Source: Mesorhizobium sp. SCN 65-20
Lineage (GTDB): Bacteria; Pseudomonadota; Alphaproteobacteria; Rhizobiales; Rhizobiaceae
Length of the DNA: 54,276 nucleotides
Assembly: GCA_001724355.1 (NCBI GenBank)
Contig: MEEF01000017.1
Location: 1 to 54,276, forward strand
Reading direction: 5' to 3'
Part shown: positions 42,409 through 51,325 of the stretch, piece by piece
Position numbering within the stretch: position 1 is the stretch's first letter
Layout of the letters: each line of letters starts with the position of its first letter
The notes under the pieces: generated by a model
The model's input: the letters and a program-made list of their open reading frames with translations, nothing else
What the model was told of the DNA's origin: nothing
Databases searched by the model: none
Program-made: the position numbers and the translations under genes

Positions 42409-43239
42409 TCAGCGGTGCAGGTGGCGCGTGATGAGCCTTTCGATCCAGTCGATCGCGTGCCGCAACGTCTCCACCAGCGACAGGTAGACCAGAGCCGCCC
42501 AGAGATATGTCTGGAAATCGAAGGTCCGCGAGAAGGCGCGGCGCGTTTCGCCCATCAGGTCGTAGACCGTGATGATGGCGACGATGGCCGATCCCTTGAT
42601 CATCAGGATGATCTCGTTGCCGTAGGGCCGCAGCGCGACGATCAGCGCCTGTGGCAGCACGATCTTGTAGAGGGTCTGCAGCTTGGAGAGGCCGAGGGCG
42701 GAGGCGGCTTCCCACTGCCCCTTGCCGACGCTCTCGATGGCTCCGCGCAGGATCTCGGCCTGGTAGGCGGCGGTGTTCAGCGTGAAGGCGAAGATGGCGC
42801 AGTACCAGGCCTCGCGGAAGAAGCTCCAGAGCCCGACAGATTCCAGTTGCGGGCGGAAGGAACCGAAGCCGTAGTAGATCAGGAAGGTCTGGGCCAGCAG
42901 CGGCGTGCCGCGGAAGAAATACACGTAGCCGTAGGAAATCGCCCCGAGGATGCGGTTCTTCGACATGCGTGCGTAGCAGATAGGCAGCGAGACGATCGCG
43001 CCAAGGACGATCGAGATCGCCACGAGCGACAGTGTGACACCGAGCCCGGATATGTAGGAGGGCGCATATTTGGCGAAGAGCGCGGGGTTCCAGGCGCTGA
43101 TCAGATAGGCGACAAGCCCGAGCCCCAAGGCGATCCAAAGGCCGACCAGCGTCCAGCCCAGGATGCGCTTCCTCGGCCAGCCGCGCGGCGGCACGGGCGG
43201 GCGCTGGACCTTCTCGACCGTTCCGGTTGAAGCGTTCAC
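42409..43239 (-). CDS. Polar amino acid ABC transporter permease (HisM/AotM type)
   Basis: Permease of 276 residues with about five to six helices after a basic N-terminus. The ABC coupling segment is visible around SKLQTLYKIVLPQALIVALRPYGNEII. It would pair with the permease encoded upstream. The start overlaps the previous stop by four bases (ATGA), a sign of coupled translation. Confidence 0.88.
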   Translation of the reverse strand: MNASTGTVEKVQRPPVPPRGWPRKRILGWTLVGLWIALGLGLVAYLISAWNPALFAKYAPSYISGLGVTLSLVAISIVLGAIVSLPICYARMSKNRILGAISYGYVYFFRGTPLLAQTFLIYYGFGSFRPQLESVGLWSFFREAWYCAIFAFTLNTAAYQAEILRGAIESVGKGQWEAASALGLSKLQTLYKIVLPQALIVALRPYGNEIILMIKGSAIVAIITVYDLMGETRRAFSRTFDFQTYLWAALVYLSLVETLRHAIDWIERLITRHLHR

Positions 43240-43949
43240 CGTGCTGCCTCCCGCTTGCCGACCCGGCGCTCGATGGCCTTGATGCCGAATGAGGAGATAA
43301 TGGCGAGGACCAGGTAGATCAGGCAGGCGACGCCGAAGAACAGGAAGGCCTGCTTGGTGACTCGGGAGGCGATGCTTGCCTGGCGCAGGATGTCGGTCAG
43401 GCCGATGGCCGACACGAGCGCGGTGTCCTTGAGCAGAATAAGCCAGAGGTTCGACAGGCCGGGAAGTGCGATGCGGATCAACTGGGGCAGGATGACGAGG
43501 CGCATCGTCTGGCGCGGCGAGAGCCCTACCGAATAGCCGCCTTCGTATTGGCCGCGCGGGATCGCGCGGAAGGCCGAGAGGAACACCTCGCTGACGTAGG
43601 ACGAAAAGACCACGCCGAGCGCGATCATGCCGGCGATGAAGCTGTTGATCTCGACCTTGGTTTCAGGGCTGATGATGCTGATGACCTGCTGGATGCCGAT
43701 CTGGGCCCCATAGAAGACCAGGAAGAGCGTGAGCAGCTCAGGTAGTCCGCGGAAGATGGTGGTGTAGATGTTGCCCGCGAGCCGCATCGACGGCTCCCTG
43801 GACTGCTTCGCGAGCGCCACGAGAAAGCCGATCAGGAGTCCGACCGGCAATGTGGCGAGGGCCAGTGATACGGTGACGAACACGCCATAGGCCAGGTCGT
43901 CGCCCCAACCTTCGGGCCCGAAACTAAGTAGCGACCAGAGGCTCTGCAT
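43236..43949 (-). CDS. Polar amino acid ABC transporter permease (HisQ/AotQ type)
   Basis: Permease of 237 residues with five helices and the coupling segment LSPRQTMRLVILPQLIRIALPGLSN. I chose the ATG that puts the first helix at the usual place, with a GGGGA site about ten bases before it. A longer reading would add 27 charged residues that would cover the hairpins behind the binding-protein gene. Confidence 0.85.
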   Translation of the reverse strand: MQSLWSLLSFGPEGWGDDLAYGVFVTVSLALATLPVGLLIGFLVALAKQSREPSMRLAGNIYTTIFRGLPELLTLFLVFYGAQIGIQQVISIISPETKVEINSFIAGMIALGVVFSSYVSEVFLSAFRAIPRGQYEGGYSVGLSPRQTMRLVILPQLIRIALPGLSNLWLILLKDTALVSAIGLTDILRQASIASRVTKQAFLFFGVACLIYLVLAIISSFGIKAIERRVGKREAAR

Positions 43950-43983
43950 CGGTCGGCTGTCCCCTTTTGCCTCCGCTCGGGAG

Positions 43984-44005
43984 GCCGCCGCCTTTTGCCG
44001 GCGGC
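43984..44005 (-). other. Hairpin before the permease genes
   Basis: GCCGCCG and CGGCGGC form a seven-base-pair stem with an eight-base loop (CCTTTTGC), about 35 bases upstream of the first permease start. Together with 44032-44052 it forms two hairpins between the binding-protein gene and the permeases. Confidence 0.5.
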
Positions 44006-44031
44006 TTGTTGTTCTGACCATCTTAGTCAAA

Positions 44032-44052
44032 CGGCGGGAACCTGTCCCGCCG
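44032..44052 (-). terminator. Hairpin after the binding-protein gene, probable attenuator
   Basis: The minus-strand stem CGGCGGGA/TCCCGCCG has eight perfect pairs and a five-base loop and is followed by TTTG. It starts 28 bases after the stop. In ABC operons this position often holds an element that keeps binding-protein mRNA higher than permease mRNA; here that is inference. Confidence 0.6.
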
Positions 44053-44079
44053 CCTGAACAGTTCTCAGACCGTCCCGGC

Positions 44080-44859
44080 TCAATCGCCGTAGACGTCGAA
44101 CTTGAAGTACTTGTCGTTGATTTCCTTGTACTTGCCGTTGGCGCGGATCGCGGCGATGGCAGCCGTGAACTGATCGGCCAGCGCGGTCTCGCCCTTGCGG
44201 ACGCCGACGCCAGCGCCGTCGCCGTGGATCTCGGGCATGTTCGGGATGGTGCCCACGATCTTGCAGCAAGCGCCGTCCGGAGTGTCGAGCCAGGCGCCCA
44301 ACGTCACGGCGTCGTCGCTGACTGCGTCGAGACGGCCGTTTGCCATGTCGAGCTTGTATTCCTCGGCGCTTGGATAGGACTTGACCTCGCTGTCGGTGTA
44401 GACCTTCTCGGCGTAGTTGTAGTGGATGGTCGAGCCCTGCACTCCGATCGTCTTGCCCGCGAGGTCTTCCTTGGTGACGCCCTTGATGTCGCTGTCCTTG
44501 GCGGCGGCGATCACGGCCGGGGTGTTGATGTACTTCTTGGAGAAGTCGATTTTTTCCTTGCGCTCGGGCGTGATCGACATCTGCGCGATGATGGCGTCGA
44601 ACTTGCCGGCCTGCAGCGCCGGGATCATGCCGTCCCATTCCTGGGCGACGATCGTGCACTTGACCTTCATCTCGTCGCAAAGAGCGTTGGCGATGTCGAC
44701 GTCGAAGCCGACGAGCTTACCGTCCGGCGTCAGGTTGTTGTAGGGCGGGTATGCGCCTTCCGTGGCGATCGTCAGCGTCTTTTCCTGCGCCTGCGCGGCT
44801 CCCATCGTGAGTGCGATTGCCGCAGTTGCGGCCAAGGCGGTACGCAATGAAATTCTCAT
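44080..44859 (-). CDS. Polar/basic amino acid ABC transporter substrate-binding protein
   Basis: Periplasmic binding protein of 259 residues with a signal peptide (AAQAQ). Family markers are IATEGAYPPYNNL, VGFDVDIANALCDEM, WDGMIPALQAGKFDAIIAQMSIT and GKTIGVQGSTI. The pattern is that of lysine/arginine/ornithine/histidine-type binding proteins. An AGGA site precedes the ATG. It is the first of three genes; the ATPase gene is absent. Confidence 0.9.
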   Translation of the reverse strand: MRISLRTALAATAAIALTMGAAQAQEKTLTIATEGAYPPYNNLTPDGKLVGFDVDIANALCDEMKVKCTIVAQEWDGMIPALQAGKFDAIIAQMSITPERKEKIDFSKKYINTPAVIAAAKDSDIKGVTKEDLAGKTIGVQGSTIHYNYAEKVYTDSEVKSYPSAEEYKLDMANGRLDAVSDDAVTLGAWLDTPDGACCKIVGTIPNMPEIHGDGAGVGVRKGETALADQFTAAIAAIRANGKYKEINDKYFKFDVYGD

Positions 44860-45021
44860 GGTGTTCCTCTCTGCTACTCCCGGCCTTTTGCTGCCCATCC
44901 AGCACGGCCTACGGAAGTCTCCCTCCGCGATTGCGGCGATACTCCCACTGTTTTCAGTTAAAAATCAATCGTGAATCGGGTCTTTCCCGCCGGGCCCTTG
45001 CCCGGTCGCGTTGACGTTGCG

Positions 45022-45537
45022 TCAGGATTTCCTGAGCCCGGACCGAACCTCGATGAAGTCGCAGATGGTGCCGATGTCGTCGATCCCGAACACGGGCAGC
45101 GTCTCGTTTTCGACCGCGTGATCAGACGCGATCGCGACGATTGCCGGATCGTTTGCCGACAGCGGAGTGCGGTCCTTGGCGTCCAGTCGCCGCGCCTCGA
45201 TCTTCATGTGGCCCTCCCGCTTGTAGCCCTCGACGAGAACCAGGTCACAGGGAGCCAGACGCGCAAGCACGTCGTCCAGCGTCGGCTCGTCTTCGCCGCG
45301 CAGTTCGTGCATCAGCGCCCAGCGGCGCCCGGAGACGACAGCAACCTCGGTGGCTCCTGCCTGCCGGTGACGGAAGCTGTCGGTCTCGGGCTTGTCTATG
45401 TCGAAGTCGTGGTGCGCATGCTTGACAGTGGAGACCTTCCAGCCGCGCTTCGCCAGCTCCGAGACCAGCCGTTCGGTGAGCGTCGTCTTGCCGGAGTTCT
45501 TCCAACCGGTGATCCCGAATACCCGGTGTGCGCTCAT
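45022..45537 (-). CDS. mobB: Molybdopterin-guanine dinucleotide biosynthesis protein B
   Basis: P-loop GTPase-like protein of 171 residues: GWKNSGKTTL at the N-terminus, then STVKHAHHDFDID and LVLVEGYKREGH. It assists MobA in attaching GMP to molybdopterin. Its start overlaps the mobA stop by four bases. Confidence 0.92.
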   Translation of the reverse strand: MSAHRVFGITGWKNSGKTTLTERLVSELAKRGWKVSTVKHAHHDFDIDKPETDSFRHRQAGATEVAVVSGRRWALMHELRGEDEPTLDDVLARLAPCDLVLVEGYKREGHMKIEARRLDAKDRTPLSANDPAIVAIASDHAVENETLPVFGIDDIGTICDFIEVRSGLRKS

Positions 45538-46160
45538 TGCATGTCCTCCAGCCGGCGCTCGGCATCGGCGAGATCCTCGGGCGTGTTGATGTTGAAGAAA
45601 GGGTCTCGCCCCACCCCGCCCGACATTTCGGCCTGAAATTCGACCACGTCCATTCCAGCCTCTTCCATGAAGGTCATGACCCGGCGCGTCTCTCGGCCAG
45701 CAAGGAAACCCTCAAGCCGGTCGCGCAACGGGATGGGCCAGAGGGCGAATGTCGGATGCACGCGCCCGCTCGACGCTGCTACGGCGATCCGGGCGCCCGA
45801 GGAGCCCGCCGCCAGTTGCGCTCCGAGATCCGGCGGAAAGAAGGGCGTGTCGCCGGCAACGCTCAAGAGATGCGTAGTCCCCTGGATACCCGATGCCCAT
45901 TCGAGGCCGGCGAGGATCCCGGCGAGCGGACCCTGGAAGCCGCTGATCGTGTCGGCGACGATCTCGCATCCGAAGGCCGCGAAATCCGCCGGGTTGCCGT
46001 TGGTGTTGATGGCGACGGGCGAAGCCTGCGGCGCCAGCCGGTCGAGGACGCGGCCCACCATCGGGCGGCCGGCAAGCGGCATCAGCGTCTTGTCGGTGCC
46101 GCCCATGCGGGTCGAGCGCCCGCCGGCCAGGATCAGACCTGCGACGCGCATGGCCATCAT
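45534..46160 (-). CDS. mobA: Molybdenum cofactor guanylyltransferase
   Basis: Nucleotidyltransferase of 208 residues: LILAGGRSTRMGGTDKTLMPL (split GTP-binding and substrate sites) and later LLSVAGDTPFFP. It makes molybdopterin guanine dinucleotide, used by the DMSO reductase family. Form II molybdenum hydroxylases instead need a cytidylyltransferase (MocA), which is not in the window. The start overlaps the EamA gene stop by four bases. Confidence 0.92.
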   Translation of the reverse strand: MMAMRVAGLILAGGRSTRMGGTDKTLMPLAGRPMVGRVLDRLAPQASPVAINTNGNPADFAAFGCEIVADTISGFQGPLAGILAGLEWASGIQGTTHLLSVAGDTPFFPPDLGAQLAAGSSGARIAVAASSGRVHPTFALWPIPLRDRLEGFLAGRETRRVMTFMEEAGMDVVEFQAEMSGGVGRDPFFNINTPEDLADAERRLEDMQ

Positions 46161-47077
46161 ACGCCGTCCGGGGCCATGGCCGGATTCGTGCTCTCGGCGG
46201 CCGGGCGGCGCTTGCCGACGATACGCTCGCGGTAGAGCGAGTACAGGCCAGACAAGACGATAAGGCTAGCGCCGACGATCATCGGCAGGTCGGGAATGTC
46301 GCCGAAGACGACGATGCTGAGCGAAATCGCCCAGATGAGCGCCGTGTACCGGAACGGAGCGATGAAGGACACCTCGCCCTCGCGCATGGCCATGATCACG
46401 AACTGGTAGCCGAAAATCAGGAAGATGGCAGAGCCGGCTAGGAATGCCAGCACCTCGCCAGACATCGGCGACCAACCGCCATAGGGCACGACCGTGACGG
46501 CGCCGGTGATCGTGATCGCGACCGAGGTGGCGGTCGAGACGAACAGCGACGGCACGCGGCTCGGAAGCTGCCGGGTGGCTAGGTCGCGCAGGGCGCAGAA
46601 GGCCACCGAGACGAGCGCCAGCACCGAAAACGCATTAAACCCCTCGAAGCCGGGCCGGACGATGACCAGCACGCCGGCGAAGCCGACGGCGATCGCCAGC
46701 CAGCGGCGCCAGCCGACGCCTTCGCCAAGGAACAGCGCCGCGCCCATCGTTACCGCGAGGGGCAGGGCCTGAAGCACGGCCGAGATGTTGGCCAGCGGCA
46801 GATGCGGAAGGGCGCTGAGGAAGCTCAGCGTGGCGCCGATCTCGGCGACGAGGCGGACGATCACCATCGGGTGCAGGTTGTCGCGCATCCCGGTAAGCGC
46901 ACCCCTGTGCCAGGCGAGCAGCGCAATCAGGGAAGAGGCGAACAGCCCGCGCACGAGCAGAATCTGGCCGGTATTGACCGAATGCGACGCGAGCTTGGTC
47001 AGTGTATCGTTGAAGGTGAAGGCGGCCATCGCGATGGCCATGAACATGGCGCCGCGAACATTCGAGGACAGGGGCAA
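46157..47077 (-). CDS. EamA/DMT family transporter
   Basis: Protein of 306 residues with ten helices in two EamA repeats. An Asn/Asp pair is visible early (FTFNDTLTK). Such transporters export amino acids or metabolites; the substrate is unknown. The start is TTG behind a GGAAGG site, since no ATG fits as well. It is the first gene of a three-gene overlapping unit with mobA and mobB, though a functional link is not evident. Confidence 0.85.
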   Translation of the reverse strand: MPLSSNVRGAMFMAIAMAAFTFNDTLTKLASHSVNTGQILLVRGLFASSLIALLAWHRGALTGMRDNLHPMVIVRLVAEIGATLSFLSALPHLPLANISAVLQALPLAVTMGAALFLGEGVGWRRWLAIAVGFAGVLVIVRPGFEGFNAFSVLALVSVAFCALRDLATRQLPSRVPSLFVSTATSVAITITGAVTVVPYGGWSPMSGEVLAFLAGSAIFLIFGYQFVIMAMREGEVSFIAPFRYTALIWAISLSIVVFGDIPDLPMIVGASLIVLSGLYSLYRERIVGKRRPAAESTNPAMAPDGV

Positions 47078-47157
47078 ATCGGCCTTCCGTTGCTGCTTGT
47101 TGTTTATGGCTTACGCATGGACCGGCAAAACAGCAACGGCAATCGCATGGACCAAGG

Positions 47158-47640
47158 CTATGGCCGGTCAGGGACCCTCGAGGCTGCCGGCGATGGCACC
47201 CACGAGCGGGTCGTATTTGGCCTTGGCTCCGAGGCCGGGTATTTCAGCAGGAAGGCGTGTATGACGCCGTCCTTACCGAATTCGAACCGCTCGTAGAAGA
47301 CCTCGCCGCCGTCGCGGCCCGAAAGCACCACCCAGTCCTTGCCCACCTTGCGATAGGTGACCGAAAGCCCCTCGGACACGAAGTCGGCGAGTTGATCCGG
47401 CGTCTGTTCGAGGGCGTTGTTGGATCCGTAGATGGCGAGGCTCGCGCCATCTGGCGCGAGGAAGGTCATGCCGTCGCCATTGGCCGGCGGCTCAGCCTGC
47501 CGCGTGAAGACCTCGTCGGGAAACGTGACGGAGGTTCCGAAGCGCGCATTGGTGTAGGTGAAGGGCTGCGCCGAGGCCGACAACGTGAGGGCAAACAGGA
47601 GCGGTGCAGCGGAGAGCAACGTCTTCAGGCAGCTAGCCAT
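47158..47640 (-). CDS. Exported unknown protein, probably frameshifted near its 3' end
   Basis: Protein of 160 residues with a signal peptide (SASAQ) and a compact beta-rich domain (FTYTNARFGTSVTFP). The family has no known function. The last 25 residues look abnormal (PRPNTTRSW, rich in Pro/Arg/Ser). Shifting by one base near 47220 gives KAKYDPLVGAIAGSLEGP and a stop at 47168, a sensible C-terminus that would join smoothly to FLLKYPAS. A one-base deletion in the genome or an assembly error is likely. An alternative GTG start lies nine bases upstream. Confidence 0.75.
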   Translation of the reverse strand: MASCLKTLLSAAPLLFALTLSASAQPFTYTNARFGTSVTFPDEVFTRQAEPPANGDGMTFLAPDGASLAIYGSNNALEQTPDQLADFVSEGLSVTYRKVGKDWVVLSGRDGGEVFYERFEFGKDGVIHAFLLKYPASEPRPNTTRSWVPSPAASRVPDRP

Positions 47641-47681
47641 TCCTCGCACCTCTCCGGTCGAGCGCGACGGCTCGCTTGCGA

Positions 47682-48677
47682 TCAGCCGCCGGTGACGCTC
47701 ATGTGGCGCGCGACGGCCGGGCGCTTGGTGCGGCGGTCGATCACGAAGTCGTGCCCCTTGGGCTTGCGGCCGATCGCCTCGTCGATGGCATTGGACAGCA
47801 GCTCATTGCCTTCCGAGGCCCGGAGCGGCGCCCTCAGGTCGGCGTCGTCGTCCTGCCCGAGGCACATGTAGAGCGTGCCAGTGCAGGTCAGGCGCACGCG
47901 GTTGCAGCTTTCGCAGAAATTGTGCGTCATCGGCGTGATGAAGCCGAGGCGGCCACCGGTTTCGGCGACCTGGACGTAACGGGCCGGACCGCCGGTCTTG
48001 TAGGGAATGTCGGTCAGCGTGAACTGGCGCTCGAGGTTGGCGCGCAGCAACGACAGCGGCAGATACTGGTCGGTGCGGTCGGCGTCGATCTCGCCCATGG
48101 GCATCGTTTCGATGACCGTGAGATCCATGCCGCGGCCATGGGCCCAGCGCAACATCTCAGGGATCTCGTGATCGTTGAAGTCCTTGAGGGCGACGGCATT
48201 GAGCTTGACGTGCAGGCCCGCGGCGCGGGCCGCATTGATGCCTTCCATGACCTTGGCGAGATTGCCCCATCGCGTGATGGCGTGGAACTTGTCGGGGTCG
48301 AGCGTATCGAGCGAGACGTTGATCCGGCGCACTCCGCAATCGGCCAGCTCGCTGGCGAAGCGGGCGAGCTGCGACCCGTTGGTGGTCAGCGTAAGCTCTT
48401 CCAGGGCGCCGCTGGCGAGATGCCGCGACAACTGGCGGACGAGGTGCATGATATTCTTGCGCACCAGCGGCTCGCCGCCGGTGAGCCTCAGCTTCTTCAC
48501 ACCCTTCTCGATGAAGACGGTGCAGATCCGGTCCAGCTCCTCGAGCGACAACAGGTCCTTCTTTGGCAGGAAGGCCATGTCCTCGGCCATGCAGTAGGTG
48601 CAGCGGAAATCGCAGCGGTCGGTGACCGACACGCGCAGATAGCTAATCGAGCGACCGAAAGGATCGATCATGTCCAT
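47682..48677 (-). CDS. moaA: GTP 3',8-cyclase MoaA
   Basis: Radical SAM enzyme of 331 residues and the first step of molybdenum cofactor synthesis. The SAM cluster motif is CDFRCTYC (Cys22, 26, 29 from the chosen start), the C-terminal cluster is [12 protein letters not shown] with a later Cys, and the protein ends in the conserved GG. A GTG 15 bases upstream is an alternative start; the ATG used has a GGAAG site. Confidence 0.93.
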   Translation of the reverse strand: MDMIDPFGRSISYLRVSVTDRCDFRCTYCMAEDMAFLPKKDLLSLEELDRICTVFIEKGVKKLRLTGGEPLVRKNIMHLVRQLSRHLASGALEELTLTTNGSQLARFASELADCGVRRINVSLDTLDPDKFHAITRWGNLAKVMEGINAARAAGLHVKLNAVALKDFNDHEIPEMLRWAHGRGMDLTVIETMPMGEIDADRTDQYLPLSLLRANLERQFTLTDIPYKTGGPARYVQVAETGGRLGFITPMTHNFCESCNRVRLTCTGTLYMCLGQDDDADLRAPLRASEGNELLSNAIDEAIGRKPKGHDFVIDRRTKRPAVARHMSVTGG

Positions 48678-48878
48678 AATCTGCGCTTCCACTCCCTTCC
48701 CAGCGTCTTTTCGAGCGCCATTCCTAAACGGCTATGTTGTATGCGCGCGGCTGTCAATCAAGATGAAAGATTCTTGCCTCGTAGTGCGCGCCTGCGTTCG
48801 CCGGGCGGCGTCGCTTTTGGCGCTTCCGTTTCGGCCGAAACCGGCGTAACCGGGGGAACGTCAATCGAGGGAATGCAG

Positions 48879-49232
48879 ATGTCCGCGCCGAAGGAATTGA
48901 GGGTCTCGAAGGACCGCAAGCTGTTGACGGTGACCTTTCCTGACCATCGGCCGTTCGAGCTTTCGGCGGAGTTGCTGCGCGTGCTTTCGCCTTCCGCCGA
49001 GGTGCAGGGCCATTCGCCCGAGCAGCGGGTGACCGTTCCCGGCAAGCGAAACGTCGCGATCCTCAAGATCGAGCCCGTGGGCAATTACGCCGTCCGCATC
49101 ACCTTCGACGATTTCCACGACACCGGCATATTCACCTGGAACTACCTGCACACGCTCGGTCACGAGAAGGATGCACGCTGGCAGTCCTATCTCGACGAGC
49201 TGGCACAAAAGGGACTGTCGCGCGACAGGTGA
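48879..49232 (+). CDS. DUF971 family protein
   Basis: Protein of 117 residues. Family blocks are LRVSKDRKLLTVTFPDH, LRVLSPSAEVQGH, GNYAVRITFDDFHDTGIFTWNYL. DUF971 domains occur near molybdenum and iron-sulphur genes and as part of larger proteins, but no reaction is assigned. Two in-frame ATGs six bases apart exist; the second has the better-spaced GAGGG site. It is divergent from moaA, which may be meaningful. Confidence 0.8.
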   Translation: MSAPKELRVSKDRKLLTVTFPDHRPFELSAELLRVLSPSAEVQGHSPEQRVTVPGKRNVAILKIEPVGNYAVRITFDDFHDTGIFTWNYLHTLGHEKDARWQSYLDELAQKGLSRDR

Positions 49233-49288
49233 CATTTAGTCGTCATGCTCACGGGCACGGCGCAATGGAACGCGGAGGCGAGGGGACG

Positions 49289-49900
49289 ATGACGATCATC
49301 TCGACGGTCGAGGAACTCGAGGCGCTCTACGGCCTTCCCGGCGAGACATCGCTGGTCAAGGAACTCGACCGGATCATTCCCGAATATGCCGCCTTCATCG
49401 AAGCGTCGCCCTTCGTAGCACTTGCCACAAGCGGGCCGGAGGGCCTCGATTGCTCGCCGCGCGGCGATCTCGCAGGTTTCGTGCGCATCTATGACGACAG
49501 GACGCTGATGTTGCCCGACCGCCGCGGCAACAATCGTGCCGACTCGCTCAGGAACATCATCCGCGATCCGCGGGTGGGCCTGCTCTTCCTGGTGCCGGGT
49601 TCGGGCACGACGCTTCGCATCAACGGCCGTGCCCACATCAGCGTCGATGCCGAACTCTGCGCGTCCTTCGCCGTCGAGGGCAAGCCGGCGCGTTCAATCA
49701 CGGTGATCGACGTGGACGCCGTCTACTTCCAGTGCGCCCGGGCGATCGTGCGTTCCGATCTGTGGAATGCGGAGCGGCACGTCGATGCAAAGTCGCTGCC
49801 CACGCCGGGACAGTTACTGGCGGTCACCAGTGCGGCCAGGATCGACGGCGAGGCCTATGACCGCGAATGGCCCGAGCGGGCCAAGAAGACGATGTGGTAG
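49289..49900 (+). CDS. PPOX-class FMN flavoprotein (MSMEG_1061-like)
   Basis: Split-barrel protein of 203 residues of the pyridoxamine 5'-phosphate oxidase superfamily. Markers are FIEASPFVALATSGPEGLDCSPRGD, LPDRRGNNRADSLRNI and GLLFLVPGSGTTLRINGRA. Substrate unknown. The ATG used follows GAGGGGAC; starts 60 bases upstream would add unrelated residues. Confidence 0.85.
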   Translation: MTIISTVEELEALYGLPGETSLVKELDRIIPEYAAFIEASPFVALATSGPEGLDCSPRGDLAGFVRIYDDRTLMLPDRRGNNRADSLRNIIRDPRVGLLFLVPGSGTTLRINGRAHISVDAELCASFAVEGKPARSITVIDVDAVYFQCARAIVRSDLWNAERHVDAKSLPTPGQLLAVTSAARIDGEAYDREWPERAKKTMW

Positions 49901-49988
49901 GCTGCGCCTCAACACAAAGTGATTGCGCTCGCGTAACTTTGCCGGGTTTGCGGACGTATACCGGCATGATCACTGGAAGCCGCACTCG

Positions 49989-50876
49989 ATGATGCCCTGG
50001 ACCGACCGAGCCGGAAAACTCTCGCCGCTTAAGCTGGCGGTTTTCGTGGGGACGCTCATACCTGCGTTTCTGCTTGCCTATTATGCGGTTGCCGGATTCC
50101 CCAAGGGGGCAGTCACGAGCAGCTTGCTCGGCCCGAGGCCGTTCAGTGCCGCGATCCTTCATACCGGCGACTGGACGATCCGCTTCCTCATGCTGTCGCT
50201 AGCGGTCACGCCGCTTCGCCGCATCGGCCAATGGCCGAAGCTGATCCTGGTACGCCGCATGTTGGGAGTGGCCGCCCTGTCATACGCGCTCGGCCACCTC
50301 ACGCTCTATTTCTTCGACATGAACTGGGATCTGTGGCGCGTCGCGAGCGAGATCGCCTTGCGGATTTATCTCACGATCGGCTTCGTCGCCTTGCTCGGCC
50401 TCGTCGCTCTTGGTTCGACCTCGACCGATGCCGCGATCCGCAGGCTTGGCCGCAACTGGAACCGGCTGCACAAGATCGTCTACGGCATCGCGATCCTTGC
50501 CGCAGTGCATTTCTTCATGCAGTCGAAGGCCGACGTCTATCAGCCGACCCTGATTGCCGGCTTCTTCGTGCTCCTGATGGCCTACCGCCTGGCGCATTGG
50601 CGGGGGCTCAGCCTGAACTCGCCGCTGGTGCTTGTCGGCATTGCGCTCGGCGCGGCGCTGGCGACGGCGGTCGTCGAGGTGGCGTGGTACGGGCTGGCGA
50701 CCGGAGTTCCGCCGATGCGCGTGCTTTCGGCCAACCTGCAGTTCTCGTATTCGATCCGGCCGGCCTGGTGGGTACTCGCGACGGGACTTGCCGTGGCGCT
50801 GCTCGGCTATGTCCGTCAACCCGGCAGGGCCGAACCGCAGCGCGGCCGCAGAGCAGCGGCCAAGGCGGCTGCCTAA
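49989..50876 (+). CDS. msrQ: MsrQ-like haem-binding membrane subunit of methionine sulphoxide reductase
   Basis: Protein of 295 residues with about six to seven helices and the YedZ/MsrQ pattern: HTGDWTIRFLMLSLAVTPLRR, RRMLGVAALSYALGHLTLYF and RLHKIVYGIAILAAVHFFMQSK, whose His residues would bind b haem. It passes electrons to the molybdenum enzyme MsrP, which repairs oxidised methionine in the periplasm. MsrP is usually adjacent and is not in this window. It overlaps the converging MarR gene by four bases. Confidence 0.85.
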   Translation: MMPWTDRAGKLSPLKLAVFVGTLIPAFLLAYYAVAGFPKGAVTSSLLGPRPFSAAILHTGDWTIRFLMLSLAVTPLRRIGQWPKLILVRRMLGVAALSYALGHLTLYFFDMNWDLWRVASEIALRIYLTIGFVALLGLVALGSTSTDAAIRRLGRNWNRLHKIVYGIAILAAVHFFMQSKADVYQPTLIAGFFVLLMAYRLAHWRGLSLNSPLVLVGIALGAALATAVVEVAWYGLATGVPPMRVLSANLQFSYSIRPAWWVLATGLAVALLGYVRQPGRAEPQRGRRAAAKAAA

Positions 50877-51325
50877 GGTTCCTTCAGCGCATCGGCGACG
50901 CGCAGCATATGCGCGCCAATCATGTCGCACTGCTCGGGGGTCGATGCGCTCATGGCCTTCTCGATGAGGGCGCCATAGGACTTCAGGGCGTCCAACAGCA
51001 GCGCCTCGCCACCGGCCGTCAGCGTCAGGCGCATGATACGCCGGTCCTTGCCGTCGACCTCGCGGCTTACGAGTTCGCGCTTCTCGAGTTGCGGCAGCAG
51101 CATCGTGATGTTCGAGCGGCCGACCAGGAGCTTGCGGGCAAGGTCGTGCTGCGACATGCCGGGATGACGATAGAGGTTCATCAGAACGTCGAGTTGGGCT
51201 GGCTTCAGCCCGTGGGGCTGCAACGCCGTGCCTAGCGCCCGTTCCATCGAATGGCAGGCCTTTGCGACCGCGACCCAGTTGCGGAATCGCGGATTATCCC
51301 AAGGTAGTTCTTGCTTATTGTTCAT
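50873..51325 (-). CDS. MarR family transcriptional regulator
   Basis: Protein of 150 residues with a winged helix: LDVLMNLYRHPGMSQHDLARKLLVGRSNITMLLPQLEKRELV and the DGKDRRIMRLTLT wing. It is divergent from the hydrolase gene, and two identical partial palindromes overlap its start codon and the gap. It probably represses itself and the hydrolase gene, with an unknown ligand. Confidence 0.88.
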   Translation of the reverse strand: MNNKQELPWDNPRFRNWVAVAKACHSMERALGTALQPHGLKPAQLDVLMNLYRHPGMSQHDLARKLLVGRSNITMLLPQLEKRELVSREVDGKDRRIMRLTLTAGGEALLLDALKSYGALIEKAMSASTPEQCDMIGAHMLRVADALKEP

